From Amanita rubescens (Eukaryota; Basidiomycota; Agaricomycetes; Agaricales; Amanitaceae): DNA of 64,000 nt. Made by a program: the position numbers and the translations under genes. The stretch is from assembly GCA_015039365.1 (NCBI GenBank), contig WION01000011.1, forward strand, positions 1 through 64,000, given 5' to 3'. This document shows, piece after piece, positions 33,452-45,249 of the stretch (within the stretch, counting starts at the first letter, position 1; the number at the start of each line of letters is the position of its first letter). Below the pieces are notes generated by a model that was given only the letters and a program-made list of their open reading frames with translations, had not been told where the DNA came from and ran no database searches.

Positions 33452-34139
33452 TGTCATATCCCATTCCGGACTCCACCCAAACTCCGTGACCTCGGACCCC
33501 GATGGACTCCTGACTATACCCATGACCACTTTCCACCCATGTCGCATCTCATATCAAGCCTACGCCAAAACTCCGAAAACTCCGTGACAACTCCGTGACA
33601 AACTCCGTGACGGACTCCGTCACAACTCCGTCACAACTCCGTGCATATTCGCTAAGTTCCTTTCTACATATTTTTCCATACTTGTTTCACCTCTTGTTTC
33701 ATCTCGGGTATCACTGGTATCATTATCCCTTCATACCATATGCTCTACTCCACTTCCTGTTCCATATCTCCATAGTTTCCTGTTCTCATCAGAACACGGC
33801 CATAACTCCCCTTGTCGGACTATGTATATAAGGCCTCACTTGTATTCATACAGTAGTCCGAATATCGACTTGGATTGTGCCCCAACTCGTATTGACTCCC
33901 TGTCTTTCATCGTCTCAACCTCATCCAGACTGCTCGCCCTTCGGACTCCGGTCCCGGACTCCATCCCGGACTCCAGAGCGTTCTCCAGAAGTTTAGGCAA
34001 GACGTACGTTAGCACGGCGCAGCTTGCACGCTGAAGCCTAGCCTTTCCCCACTACGTCCCGGACTCCGTTATACTCCGTCCTTCCCCGTCCGCGGCTTAG
34101 TTCCCGGGCTCCGTCCCAATTAGGATCACCGTCCTTACA
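33452..34139 (+). repeat. 5' LTR (688 bp)
   Basis: It begins TGTCATATCCC and ends CCTTACA. TATATAAGG near 33825 in this LTR is a plausible TATA element for element transcription. The word ACTCCG recurs many times. Confidence 0.93.
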
Positions 34140-34170
34140 GTATATTCGGACTTGTGCGCGTGCGTCCATC

Positions 34171-35364
34171 ATGCCCAACACTCAATCAAAGACAGGCCCC
34201 TCCCTCATTGGCCGTTATGCCATCTCCAATGTCTCTGCCCCTTCAATCTCAGTGCTTTTTCGCCGCAGAGGCAAGCCCAGGTTGTCTCCTTCTGGACACG
34301 GAAACTCCAGCTCCGAAGGTGAGAAATCGCCCAACTCCGTGCACACAGACATCTCGGACTCCGGCCAAGAAGACAACCATCCTCCTCCACCAACCAACCC
34401 TCCGAATTCCAACCTCCTACTAGCCAATGCCATTCAGAATCTTAACCGTGGACTCCGAAAACTCCAGCACCCTTCATCTGCCGAAATTCCGGACCCCGAG
34501 CCATTTGATGGCACGGACCCCAGCAAACTCCGAGAATTTCTAGTTTCATGCAGTCTTGTGTTCTCGGACCGTCCAGACTTGTTCAGGAAAGATGAAAGGA
34601 TGGTCCGCTATGCGATCTCTTACCTCAAAGGCGCGGCTTTAGATTGGTTTGAACCCGTCATTATGGGTGATATTGATGACATTCCTGACTGGCTCTATGA
34701 TTTTAACGCTTTTGTCAAAGAGCTCACGGACCATTTCGGACCTTACGATTTCCGTGGGGATGCCGAAACTGCACTCAGCAACCTCACCATGAAGGATCAT
34801 CACCATGTCACTACATACATTGTCAACTTCAACAAACTCGCTTCTCGTACTGAATGGAACGAACCAGCACTCCGTGATCACTTTTTCCGTGGACTCCCAA
34901 CTTGTATCCGGATTGAATTACTCCGTGGTGGCAAGCCGAAGACACTTGTCAAGATGCGTCTCAAGGCCCAACAAATTGATCAGGCTTATTGGTTGACCAA
35001 GAATGAACTTGCCAATGACACTGACCATTCTGCCACTACCCCTGACAATCACTCCACTCACAGTTCCGGATCTCATTCCTCAGTCTCACATTCATCACCC
35101 AACTCCCCAATCCCAAACCCCGAAACTCCGGACTTTGCACCCTCCAGTCCAAACCCCGAAATTTCGGACTCCACACCCTCCAGTCCCAACTCTGAAATTC
35201 TGGACTTTGCAATGTCCAGCCCAAACCCCGAAATTCCGGACTCCACACCCTCCAGTCCAAACTCTGAAACTTCAGACCCCACACCCCCCAGCCCAAATTC
35301 CAAAACTTCGGACTCCGAATCAGAGTATATGACCCCATTGGAGTCATCTGACTCAGACGAATAA
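34171..35364 (+). CDS. Gag-like protein (retrotransposon gag domain)
   Basis: Single intronless frame of 397 codons, 31 bp after the 5' LTR. Residues ~110-265 match the Retrotrans_gag region of Gypsy elements: EPFDGTDPSKLREFLVSCSL, YAISYLKGAALDWFEPVI, FVKELTDHFGPYD, YIVNFNKLASRTEWNEPAL and HFFRGLPTCIRIELL. The C-terminal quarter is a run of ~14-residue repeats (PNPEIPDSTPSS type) where a CCHC zinc knuckle would usually sit; no knuckle is visible. The frame is undamaged, consistent with a young copy. It presumably forms the capsid that packages the element's RNA. Confidence 0.88.
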   Translation: MPNTQSKTGPSLIGRYAISNVSAPSISVLFRRRGKPRLSPSGHGNSSSEGEKSPNSVHTDISDSGQEDNHPPPPTNPPNSNLLLANAIQNLNRGLRKLQHPSSAEIPDPEPFDGTDPSKLREFLVSCSLVFSDRPDLFRKDERMVRYAISYLKGAALDWFEPVIMGDIDDIPDWLYDFNAFVKELTDHFGPYDFRGDAETALSNLTMKDHHHVTTYIVNFNKLASRTEWNEPALRDHFFRGLPTCIRIELLRGGKPKTLVKMRLKAQQIDQAYWLTKNELANDTDHSATTPDNHSTHSSGSHSSVSHSSPNSPIPNPETPDFAPSSPNPEISDSTPSSPNSEILDFAMSSPNPEIPDSTPSSPNSETSDPTPPSPNSKTSDSESEYMTPLESSDSDE

Positions 35365-36342
35365 CTGGCGTCCTCTGGATTGCACTAACTAGGAGTTGCG
35401 TCGACTCCAGTCACCAGTGCTAGTGGTTACCTCAATGTGGCCATTTTCGATGACCCAGACTTGCTTGTTATCTCGGCCTTTTTATCTCGGACTCCGTTAC
35501 AACCCCATTCCCATCTCTTCGCCTCTCACCCCTATACAACCAATATCACCTATCTGCCTCCACCTTGTGGATGGATCTGACGCCAACTTGCTGGTTGTCT
35601 TACCCCAGGTGAATTGTTCTTCTTTCCGTTGGACCTGAACTGCCACTCGTTCTCGGACGCCGATGACCCCACCAACACAATCCGTTGATTGACCAGATGG
35701 AGCATCACCATATTCCGGACCTCTGTCATATTACGGTGCCAACACCCCTAGGATATCCCCCCTTGTCAAAGCCTAATCTCTGGCTCCGACTACCTACTAT
35801 CCCTTGACCTCAGCGCTGCCTGACGCCTCTGACGTTAATCTGACTACCGTAACTGAATATTTTCGGACTTACTTGACAGCCCTGAAAAAACCCCAGACCC
35901 ATTCAGCTACTACCCCACACTCCTTCGGACCCCATTTTTTCTCCTTCTTCATCCAACTTCTTCCCCAACTTCTCCCAAATGCCAGCCTCCATCTCCAATG
36001 GTCCTCTGGACTCCGAAAAACCCTGAAAAACTCCGAAAAAACTCCGAAAATTTCCAGACTTCATACACCTCCTTATACAACACCTCCCTTTGACAGAACA
36101 ACTCCGAAAAAACTCCGAAAATCCCCGAAAAAACTCCGGAAATCCCCAGACCTCCACACAGAACATCTCTGGACTCCGAAAAACCCCGAAAAACTCCGGA
36201 CTTCATTGTTCTGACGTCCTCTCTTATCCTCCCTCATCCTCTCTTATTCTCTCTTTGGCAATGTTTGTTGCGACACTCTGGACCTCGTACCCACTCTCTC
36301 ATCGATAATGGCCTCGAGGGCTCGGCCTTAAAGGGGGAATAC
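35365..36342 (+). other. Non-coding 3' internal region of the LTR element, ACTCCG-rich
   Basis: No pol domain is encoded. Many copies of ACTCCG / ACTCCGAAAAA words occur (especially 36000-36200), continuing the word bias of the LTRs and of gag. It ends with the polypurine tract at about 36331-36340. Confidence 0.8.
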
Positions 36343-37030
36343 TGTCATATCCCATTCCGGACTCCACCCAAACTCCGTGACCTCGGACCCCGATGGACTC
36401 CTGACTATACCCATGACCACTTTCCACCCATGTCGCATCTCATATCAAGCCTACGCCAAAACTCCGAAAACTCCGTGACAACTCCGTGACAAACTCCGTG
36501 ACGGACTCCGTCACAACTCCGTCACAACTCCGTGCATATTCGCTAAGTTCCTTTCTACATATTTTTCCATACTTGTTTCACCTCTTGTTTCATCTCGGGT
36601 ATCACTGGTATCATTATCCCTTCATACCATATGCTCTACTCCACTTCCTGTTCCATATCTCCATAGTTTCCTGTTCTCATCAGAACACGGCCATAACTCC
36701 CCTTGTCGGACTATGTATATAAGGCCTCACTTGTATTCATACAGTAGTCCGAATATCGACTTGGATTGTGCCCCAACTCGTATTGACTCCCTGTCTTTCA
36801 TCGTCTCAACCTCATCCAGACTGCTCGCCCTTCGGACTCCGGTCCCGGACTCCATCCCGGACTCCAGAGCGTTCTCCAGAAGTTTAGGCAAGACGTACGT
36901 TAGCACGGCGCAGCTTGCACGCTGAAGCCTAGCCTTTCCCCACTACGTCCCGGACTCCGTTATACTCCGTCCTTCCCCGTCCGCGGCTTAGTTCCCGGGC
37001 TCCGTCCCAATTAGGATCACCGTCCTTACA
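36343..37030 (+). repeat. 3' LTR (688 bp)
   Basis: Direct copy of the 5' LTR, offset by exactly 2891 bp at both ends, followed by the duplicated target AAGCC. Confidence 0.93.
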
Positions 37031-37099
37031 AAGCCTCCTGAAGCTATGCCATGACAATTCCGATTGTCCCGCATGCAGTTGTTATGCAAGAGCTATCAG

Positions 37100-37470
37100 C
37101 AATATAGGCAGCCTGTAAAGAAGTCATTAGCTGAGTTTCTGGTATACAGGCAATCAGCACATATACCTCCAAGGCAAAATGTTAACAAGTAATCAGGAAT
37201 GTATGCAATATCACAGTGTGGTTGGGGAGTAAGCCTGTCAAAAAGCACCTATGCCTGCACAGCAAGAACTTAACAAGTGATAAGGAATATTGGCAATATC
37301 ACAGTGTAGTTAAGAAGTAACCCTGTCAAATGCATAGCATGCCTGCATGCTAAGAAGTAATCAGGAACATATGCCATGTTGTTAAGAAGTAACCCTGTCA
37401 AATGTGTCCCACACCCGGATGTTGAGAAGTAATCAGGAACATTTGCCACATTGTTAAGAATTGTGTCTAC
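37100..37470. repeat. ~65-80 bp degenerate tandem repeat
   Basis: Several units contain GTTAAGAAGTAACCCTGTCAAATG and AAGTAATCAGGAACAT words. Non-coding. Confidence 0.6.
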
Positions 37471-37499
37471 ATGATCAAGTTAATCCTAGTCAAGAAGCT

Positions 37500-37950
37500 G
37501 CTACAAGCTTCATCGTTGTTCACTTTATATTTTGGCAAGTGGATTAGGGTCCCAGTCAATGAGCTCTCAAGTTGTCATAAATGTGTGGCATTGCAGTTTA
37601 TATCTTGGGGAGTAGACCAGGATCCAAGTGAACAGGCTGTGCAGTTTATTCTTTTTTGGAGTGGATTAAGATCCCAGTCAACAAGCTGTCAAGTCTCCAC
37701 AAGTTTTGTGGCTGCACAGTTTATATTTTTGGGAAGTGGATTAGGAATCCGAGTCAACAAGCTCTCAAGTCGTCACAAATGTGTGGCTTTGCAGTTTATA
37801 ATTCGAGAAGTGAACGTGCTGTGCAGTTATATTCTTGTGAAGTGGATAAGGATCTCAGTCAACAGGCTTTCAAGTTGCCACAAGTTTTGTGGCTGTGCAG
37901 TCAACAAGTCGTCAAGTTGCCACAAGTTCACCCAGTTGACAGAAACCATC
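37500..37950. repeat. ~95 bp degenerate tandem repeat
   Basis: About five units carry AAGTGGATTAGGRTCCCAGTCAA and AAGCTSTCAAGTYGTCACAA words. The open frames here are by-products of the repeat. Confidence 0.65.
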
Positions 37951-38049
37951 CCAAAACCTTCAATAATATCATTGACTACCTATGTCATAACCAAGATTAA
38001 AGAGGGCAAAAACAGTTGGACATGAAACAATCCAGGGGTGTCAGATACA

Positions 38050-39340
38050 GCAGCCAAGAAAGGGCATACATGAGGGAAGGATGCTAAGTCAGAAGAATCC
38101 ACATGAGAAGGGAGGAATGCTTGCTAACTACATAAGAACCTGGGATTCAAGACAGAGAACAGAGAAAGCTAGGCTATCCAAGGAACCGTCTAGAAGCTTG
38201 AAGACCAGATGGCACATGAGGAGGAATGCCACACCGCACAAGCAGCCAAAGGGCAAGGACAAAGAACCTGCACACGAGAAGGGAATCCGCGCATGAGAAG
38301 GAACGCTGGCTCGCGCACACAAAAACAGGAGGCCGTGCATGAGAAGGGAGGAATGCTGGGTGGTGCAAGATTGGAGAGGACTGGGACTGCACACCAGAAC
38401 GAAGGTGAGCCGTTTAGGGCATGCTTAAGGACACGAGAATCCGACTGAATGCTGAATAGGAAAGCTGGGCTGTTCAAGGAACGGTTGAAGGGCGTGGATC
38501 CAGTTGAGGGGCAGGCAAAAGAACACAAGAATCCCAGAGCTTTGAGAGAAGACCGGAGGGCGTACATGAACGCTGGATAGGAAAGCTGAGCCATTCGAGG
38601 AACGGTTGGGGGGCAGGCAAAAGAACATGGGAATCTCAGAGATTTGAGAGAAGAAAGGATGGGATGGGCCGTTCAAGGAACGGTTGAAGGGCAGGCAAAA
38701 GAACCTAAGAATCCCAGAGATTTGAAAGAAGACCGGAGGGAGTACATAAGAGGGGAGGAACACCGGATAGGAAAGCTGGGCCCTTCAAGGAACGGTTGAA
38801 GGGCAGGCAAAAGAACGTAAGAACTGAACTTTGAATCACTAGGCGTACATAAGAGGGGAGGAACGCCAGATAGGAAAGTCGGCCATTTGAGGAACGGGTG
38901 GGACGCAGGCAAAAGAACGTGGGAATCCCAGAGATTTGAAAGAAGACCGGAGGGCGTACATGGGAAGGGAGGAATGCCGGATAGGAAAGCTGGGCCCTTC
39001 GAGGAACGGTTGAAGGGCAGGCAAAAGAACGTAAGGACTGAACTTTGAATCACTGGGCGTACATAAGAGGGGAGGAACGCCGGATAGGAAAGCTCGGCCA
39101 TTCGAGGAACGGGTGGGACGCAGGCAAAAGAACATGGGAATCCCAAAGGTTTGAAAGAAGACTGGAGGGCGTACATGGGAAGGGAGGAACGCCAGATAGG
39201 AAAGCTGGGCCATTCGAGGAACGGTTGAAGGGCAGGCAAAAGAACATAAGAATCCCAGAGATTTGAGAGAAGACAGGATGGGAAAGCTGAGGAACGGTTG
39301 AAGGGTAGGCAAGATCAGAAGTAGAGAGAAGACTGGAAAT
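38050..39340. repeat. Minisatellite array, ~110-155 bp units
   Basis: Roughly eight units share GATAGGAAAGCTGGGC, TTCRAGGAACGGTTGAAGGG, CAGGCAAAAGAAC and AATCCCAGAGATTTGA. Units near 38760-39040 and 39060-39250 are the most alike. Long minus-strand open frames (up to 282 codons) across it are repeats of the same peptide and are not genes. Confidence 0.75.
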
Positions 39341-40039
39341 CTGCACATGAGAAGAAGGAACCCTGGGTTATGCGAGAAAGACTTGGGCCGTGCAAGAAAC
39401 TGTTGAAGAATCCACAGATGAGACTGAGGGAGGGAGCAGTGCGAGAAACAGTTGAGAATACAAATAAAATAAAATAATAGAAGAATCCGCGTGTGAGGGC
39501 ATACATGAGAAGGGACGAATGCTTGGCAGTGCCAGGGAGGCGGACTAAGTTGAAGATGATACCAGAGACGATGCCAGTATGAGAAAGAGCCAAGGGAGAA
39601 GAGAGCGATTTGATCGAAAGCAGGGACAGGGTTTGGTGATATAGGTATGAATTGCATGTTGACTCGCCAGGCGGAGCAGATGAGCACTAGTAAACCATAA
39701 ATTCAGAGGGAAAGTAGACAGCAAGGGAGAGGCGATCGCGCACATTGTGAATGGGCTGGGGGAGAATGTAAACGTCGCAGTGTCGATTTGAACTTCAACT
39801 AACACGTGATTGCTCAAATAGCCACAAATTACGAGTATGTAACGTCCCGATAACAAGGCCGTCGTTGTACCAGTCACTGAAACGCATCGCGCTGGCATCA
39901 CGACATCATCGCCGTCATCTCTATCGTTCTCTACTCTGGTGCTGTGTTGCTCACTGAAACGTGCATCAATAAGTAAAAGTCGATTCTCGCGGTCAATAGC
40001 ATAAACAGAACACTTGGTATTATATGGAGGTCTTTACAC
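39341..40039. other. No gene recognised
   Basis: A minus-strand open frame at 39545-39901 has no recognisable similarity. The segment lies between the minisatellite and the 40 kb element. Confidence 0.35.
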
Positions 40040-42570
40040 TGAGCCACCTATTCCTAGCAGATTCCGCGCGGAATGCTAGGAATCCGCGGAATCCGCTGGG
40101 AAATTCCTAGCATTCCTAGCAAATGCTAGGAATGGGTGTTTCCCCCCAAAAAAAGGGGAAAATGTCCCAGTGTATTCCCAATGATTTCCCAGCACATTCC
40201 CACCCCAGTGCAAGGAATGGGTAGGCCATTCCTAGGAATGCTTTCAGCTGGGACTGGTAGGACTGGGTAGGACTAGGAATGGACTGGGAATGAAGGTGAT
40301 CATGTGACTTGACATGGTCTGTGCGCAGGTCCACAGGTATATAAGGAGGGGGCATTTGGCACATATTTCCCCCCCACCACCCCTTCAGGATGGGGTGGCA
40401 GTGCTGATAAGATTAGATAGATTAGATAGATAGATAGATAGAGTGCTTGTTTGATATATATAGGATAAGCAAATTAAGTAATGCAAAAGGGTTAGATAAG
40501 ATAAGATAAGATAAAAATAGATAGGATATTTTTAGAATTTCCTTTTTTGGAAAAATATTCTTTTGCTTCAAATGAATATGCAAAGTTTATTATTGTTTGT
40601 TTGTCCTTGTTTTTCTTGAGATAAAATTACCAAAAAATCTTCAGAAAATGCGGAAAATTCGTGTGATCCAGGTCATATAGACTTGGTGAAGCCAAACAAA
40701 GCCAAACTTGAGATATTGGCAAAATAAGTTTTGGACTTTCAATTCATTACATATTTCCACCATACTGTCCAAGGGTGCCATTTATATACACATGATATAT
40801 GTTCCATATAGCATCCTTGAATCAGGTGAAGGTCATGTGAAACCCATTCAGACTGTGCTTCAAGTTGGACATGTTCATTCCTTATGCCTTCCTTATCCAT
40901 TCTTACCCTTATGCTTGATTCATACAGACAAGCACATTTGGATACAATCCACTTGTCATCACTTATCATCCACACTCTTCCTCAGGTACTTTGAAGTTGC
41001 TATCTGCTTTAGTATTGACTTATATAGGATCATGACTTGAAGTAGATTGGAATTACCATTGTAAATTGGTCAAGACTCACAAGTTTGTAACAACAGGCTG
41101 TCTTGCCACCTGTCTGTCTACCTGTCCACACCACCACCCATCTCACAAAACTGCCATCCATCTTCAATGCACTGGCACCAACCACTGGCACTGCTCTGGG
41201 AGCCTGAACTTAAGCTCAGATTGGGTGGGACTCAAGTCTTAAGTTGCACTTGGACTAGGATCAAACAATCTTTTACATTTTTACAAATTGTTTTGGGATT
41301 TTGTCATGAGTATGACAATCCCAAACAATGCCAAGCAACTGCATCAGGAAAACTGCCAAATTTCTGATAATGTCTGAGGTGCTAGAATACAGTAATACTA
41401 TGTAGTTGTCTAATTTTCTGATCATCTGGCCAGTTCTGGAACACTAATTGTCTGATTGGCTAGCCAGCACTAGAATACTGGTTGCCTGATTGTCTGATTG
41501 TCTGACACCTTCTAATGTTGTCTGACAAATTATCAGATGTAGTCAGATGATGTCAGACAGTCAGACAATCAGATAACTAGCATTCCAGTGCTGGCTAGAC
41601 AATCAGACAATCAGACAATTAGTGTCCCAGAACTGGCCAGATGATCAGACAATCAGACAGCTAGTGTTCCAGATTATCATTGGACATCATCAGAATTTTG
41701 GCAGTTTTCCTGATGCATGCACACCTACCAGAAAATATATCTGTGAAATGCACTGCATGAGTGATCCAGCTCCAAAGCCAAAGTGTAACAAGGCTTTGGT
41801 CTTATATTGTCCAGGTTGCTGTCTGATTTTGTAATGGACAGTTCAAAGCACCTGAGATGTGGCTTGTCATGCCAGAGCAAACAACATAGCCACCACTCAC
41901 CTCAGGCCTTGGACATGCTCCATGAAGTGGCAGCCCATAGGCCATCAGCAAACAAGGCAAACATCTAATTTTGTCTGTGGCATCATTAGACCTGATTATT
42001 ACATCAGTTCACTTCAACAGTGGCTGTTAGATAATCAGGCAGTCAGACAATTAGTGCCACAACACAGCCTGTCAGTGCTTGTCAGATGGCTAACAATCAG
42101 ACATTTAGTGCAACAGTGCCTGTCAGATTGTCAGACAATTGGATAATCAGTGCAACAGCACCTGTCAGATAGTCAGACAATCAGACAAAAGCTAGTGCAA
42201 TAGTACCTGTCAGATAGTCAGACATTCAGACAAATTGCATGACAGACTCTATCAGACTGATCAGACAATCAGGTTTTTGATGTGTTTGCTGCTACAGGCC
42301 AAGCCTTATACTTGGGATGAAATAGGTGTTAAAATCTAACCAAGTGTTTGTTACAACTGATCACTAATGTTGTAACAATTGTCTAGCCCTCAGGCAGACT
42401 TACTAATAGGATGCTTTAGATGTTTAGAAATGCAGTCTATAACAAGCAGTATCAAGAGTGGTAAGTTTGTAACCAATCTAGTGTAGCCTGAGAGTACTCC
42501 CTACAGGTAAGAAGAGCTGGTCTGTTTGGTGCTGTTTACTACAAATCCCATAGGTGTGAGTTTAGCTGTC
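40040..42570. mobile_element. Non-coding element, second copy of the 22.9 kb family (inverted)
   Basis: The left end is an array of CCTAGCATTCCTAGC / GGAATCCGCGGAATCC words (40045-40270). The interior repeats the landmarks of the 22.9 kb element in opposite order and strand: ACAGGTATATAAGGAGGGGG (40334), a GATA microsatellite (about 40420-40440), an AT-rich stretch, then TCAGACAATCAGACAATTAG repeats (41400-42270). No protein is credible. The right boundary is not clear; AT-rich repeat text stops by about 42570. Confidence 0.55.
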
Positions 42571-42584
42571 CACTACATGTCACA

Positions 42585-42690
42585 TTCCGAGGCCGAGTGA
42601 AACGAAGGACTCGGTTTTATTCCGAAACTTGAGTCGCTTTTTTTTCCTTTTTGGTAAGCGCCGGTAATTACCGAGCAAACAATCGCACAT
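42585..42690 (+). repeat. ~105 bp hairpin-bearing repeat, copy 1
   Basis: It starts TTCCGAGGCCGAGTGAAACG, continues AAGGACTCGG, then a T-run and CGCCGGTAATTACCGA. CCGAG and CTCGG can pair. A second direct copy is at 53340. Both follow an AT-rich segment directly. Confidence 0.7.
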
Positions 42691-43955
42691 TGAAGCTATG
42701 GACGCAACTCTATACTAGCTTTTCGTCTTTACTCTTCCTCACTATCTTAAGATGGTCATACTATGTCCTTTAACCATTCTACGCAATTGGATTGATGGTT
42801 ACTCTTGCCTCGCACACAACTCCCCCAACCTCTTTGAAATTCCGATTACAGTTATGCCTGCTACGGCTCCTCGTTGGATTGATGATTAAGACTCGATCGC
42901 GCACGCTTCAGTCATCGTTTCTTGCCATCTATGGAACACAACGCTTTGGTGCAGAGTCAGCAGCGCTCTCGGGTCGCCATCAAAACACCATGATGATACG
43001 CGTTCATTGTCGAACCCTGTTTGTTCTTTCACTGCGCGATTTAAGCTGCACTCACTGGGAAATGCTCATCACCACCGCCCGCAGCCGCCTCCTTAAGACA
43101 AAGACGAGCCATTCTCCCATGTCGGTCCCACGCCTCGCGCTGTGCTGCTCCCTCGTCGAAGAGGAGGAGGAGGGGCAGGGGTAGGACGAACCTGTTGCCG
43201 AATTTGTGATGGTTATGGTATAATAGTGGTGTCGTATCATCACGTCACTTGACGAACAGGACCTGACGAATTTCTCTCTAGCCTCAAGTTTCTTTTGCAC
43301 CGTTTGAATCGCTCCCAAGCTCTGTTTTCTCGCGCACTTGACTCTCGCAATCATTCGCTCTCAAGAACCGCTATGTTTTCTCTCGCACTTTACGCAAGTC
43401 ATCTTTCGCTCTCAGGAATCCTGAATCGTTATCCCGATTCACTATTCATCACTCACGTAATCATTTGTATTCATTATATATCAAACAAACTGCTTTTTCG
43501 TGCCGCATTTGTTCTGCTCCCATAAGTTAAAACCCACTCTGAGAGTGATTGAAGTGCTCTCGGCGCGAATCTGACCACTCTGCGAGGGCTGTACTTCCCC
43601 TAAAAACGCGGCGATCGCTCGGGCTGCTCAGACATCTCTGTGCCGAAAATCTGATGTTACGGATTCGCGCTCGGGCTGCTCAGTTCCCTCTGTGCCGAGA
43701 ATCTGTTATTACGGAATCAGATATATTAGAGTGTCGAACGAACATCTTTTCGTGCATCTACTTAACATTCGGTCAACACCATCGTTGATGACGGCCACAA
43801 ACGAATTAAGAGGAATTAGCATGTTGAGTGAACGACTATGATTGGTACATATTGACTGGCGTGCCAGATCGTTTCAGAAGTTCGTACTTTTCCTACACAG
43901 GCGCTTGTGTACTTTAATCGACATCAACAACTAAACCACTTCACCATTTCTGTTT
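42691..43955. other. No gene recognised; short repeats at 43555-43735
   Basis: Two to three diverged ~85 bp units contain CTCGGGCTGCTCAG, CTCTGTGCCGA and AATCTG (43555-43735). The remaining open frames are short and unlike known proteins. The segment lies downstream of gene A copy 1. Confidence 0.4.
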
Positions 43956-45249
43956 TTATTGACCTTCTTCTCTCGCTCCGTCGTCATGCTGCTTCTCTAA
44001 GCTTCCGTCATCAATGACCATTTCTCCCAACTTTTTACGTATTCGGGACCGTTCTTCATCATCGTACCCAACCCTCCTTTTTATCATCGTATACACTCCA
44101 GGTGCTCTTATGTTTGTCAGCAGTTTATATGCAGCTTGTGATGCAAACGCTTTCTGGTAAAATAGACTCTCGTTACTAAAACGACTTCCAATATCAATGT
44201 ATCCTGTTACTACTCACCTGGGAGAATGAGTTGTCCAGCATCGTCAAACTTCGCAAGATGCAAATCATTTTGTATTCATTTTTGGGCAGTGGAACCAGTG
44301 TCAACGTCATTTGAGCGTCAACGACATCGCCTATTTGAAAGCGAACAGGCGACATTTTGATATATCTATGCAAATATTCAATCAACATTCCGCATTGTCA
44401 ACCAGTCTTTCTCACTCACTTCATTTCACCGGTATCCGACAATACCCTCTCGTAAAATTCGACCACATTGTTCTCGCTGTGAATGTAACTTGTGTTTTCA
44501 AAGCTGGAGAGTATGCCGTGTGGATCAATTTCGCTTGGAAAAGAGATATGTTTCACCGTCGGTCCACAGTCTTTAATTGATGAAAAGTATCGGTTAGATG
44601 TTTCAATGCTTGTGAATTCTCCATATGTATCCAGAAATGCACATGGTTTCAGTTTGTCTCGAGGAACATGACCGCTGAATAGCGAATATATGTCGAAGAT
44701 CCCATTTATTGCTGCCTCAAACGTCGGAGTCCCGAGACCTGTGAGCGAGACCCCTTGTCGTAAGTACTTCACGCGTTTTGCGGTTCTTTCGAGTGACCAA
44801 CGTATTAGCTTCGTCCTGTAGGTGAGAATGCGAAACTTACATTTCTTGGTTCCTAAAAGGCGGAAGATCATGTCGCCAGATAATTCCTTGGACGTGTGCT
44901 ACAACTTCCTCTATGTCGTTCGTCATATTCTCACCATCAACGGGTGATCCTTTTGCAAATACGAGCTGCTTGACTGATTTCGTCTCAACGACTCTGTACG
45001 CATTGGGCCATTCGACTGTCTGGAAAACAAATGTGTCAATCCTACTGGTGCCAATTTGTATTCAATAACCTGTTTACCTTCGTGCAACGCGATAACTGTA
45101 TGCCTGAATCCGCATTAACTCTTCTTTCTACTGAAATATGATCAAGGCGATCGGCTGTCAGGTTGTACGTGCATTAGCCAATCGAATCCAGTTTTGATGG
45201 TTTTAATGTGATATGTACCTGCGGCCTTCAAGTCGTAGTCTCCGTTCAT
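43956..45249 (-). CDS. Gene A, copy 1: unknown conserved protein
   Basis: Predicted six-exon minus-strand gene; ATG 45249, stop 43956-43958. Exons 1-3 are about 45219-45249, 45078-45154 and 44841-45019; later exons end at about 44416 and 44218. It aligns along its length with copy 2 (54647-55931), and exons 1 to 3 have the same intron positions and phases. Shared blocks: MNGDYDLKAA, GIQLSRCTK, VVAHVQGIIWRHDLPPFRNQ, KYLRQGVSLTGLGTPTF, DCGPTVKHISFPSEIDPHGI, SPVRFQIGDVVDAQMTLTLV and a C-terminal RRVGYDDEERSRIRKKLGEM. No signal peptide or membrane segment. I recognise no family. The FQIGDVVDxQMxxTLVP stretch looks beta-rich. The intron before KYLRQG needs an AAAG acceptor. No internal stop was seen. 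It is divergent from gene B across 0.9 kb. Confidence 0.65.

Larger units (their letters stand above)
33452..37030 (+). mobile_element. Non-autonomous Gypsy-type LTR retrotransposon encoding only Gag (TR-GAG-like)
   Basis: Two 688 bp direct repeats (33452-34139 and 36343-37030) start TGTCATATCCC and end CGTCCTTACA. They are flanked by the 5-bp duplication AAGCC (33447-33451 and 37031-37035). The LTRs read the same throughout the parts I compared, including all overlapping open frames, so insertion is recent. A purine-rich AAAGGGGGAA tract lies just before the 3' LTR. The internal 2.2 kb encodes a Gag-like protein (34171-35364) and nothing else: no protease, reverse transcriptase, RNase H or integrase. 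It would depend on an autonomous partner. Confidence 0.92.

Noticed and set aside
35036..35347. Minus-strand open frames opposite the gag C-terminus
   Set aside because: Mirror images of the repetitive gag tail; the sense strand has the recognisable gag domain.
35365..36342. Looked for protease, reverse transcriptase or integrase after gag
   Set aside because: No frame in this 1 kb carries any pol motif such as the YxDD box, and the space is too short for pol.
38839..39687. 282-codon minus-strand open frame and several shorter ones at 38.1-39.6 kb
   Set aside because: They repeat the same peptide in register with the minisatellite units and overlap each other in several frames; they are products of the repeat.
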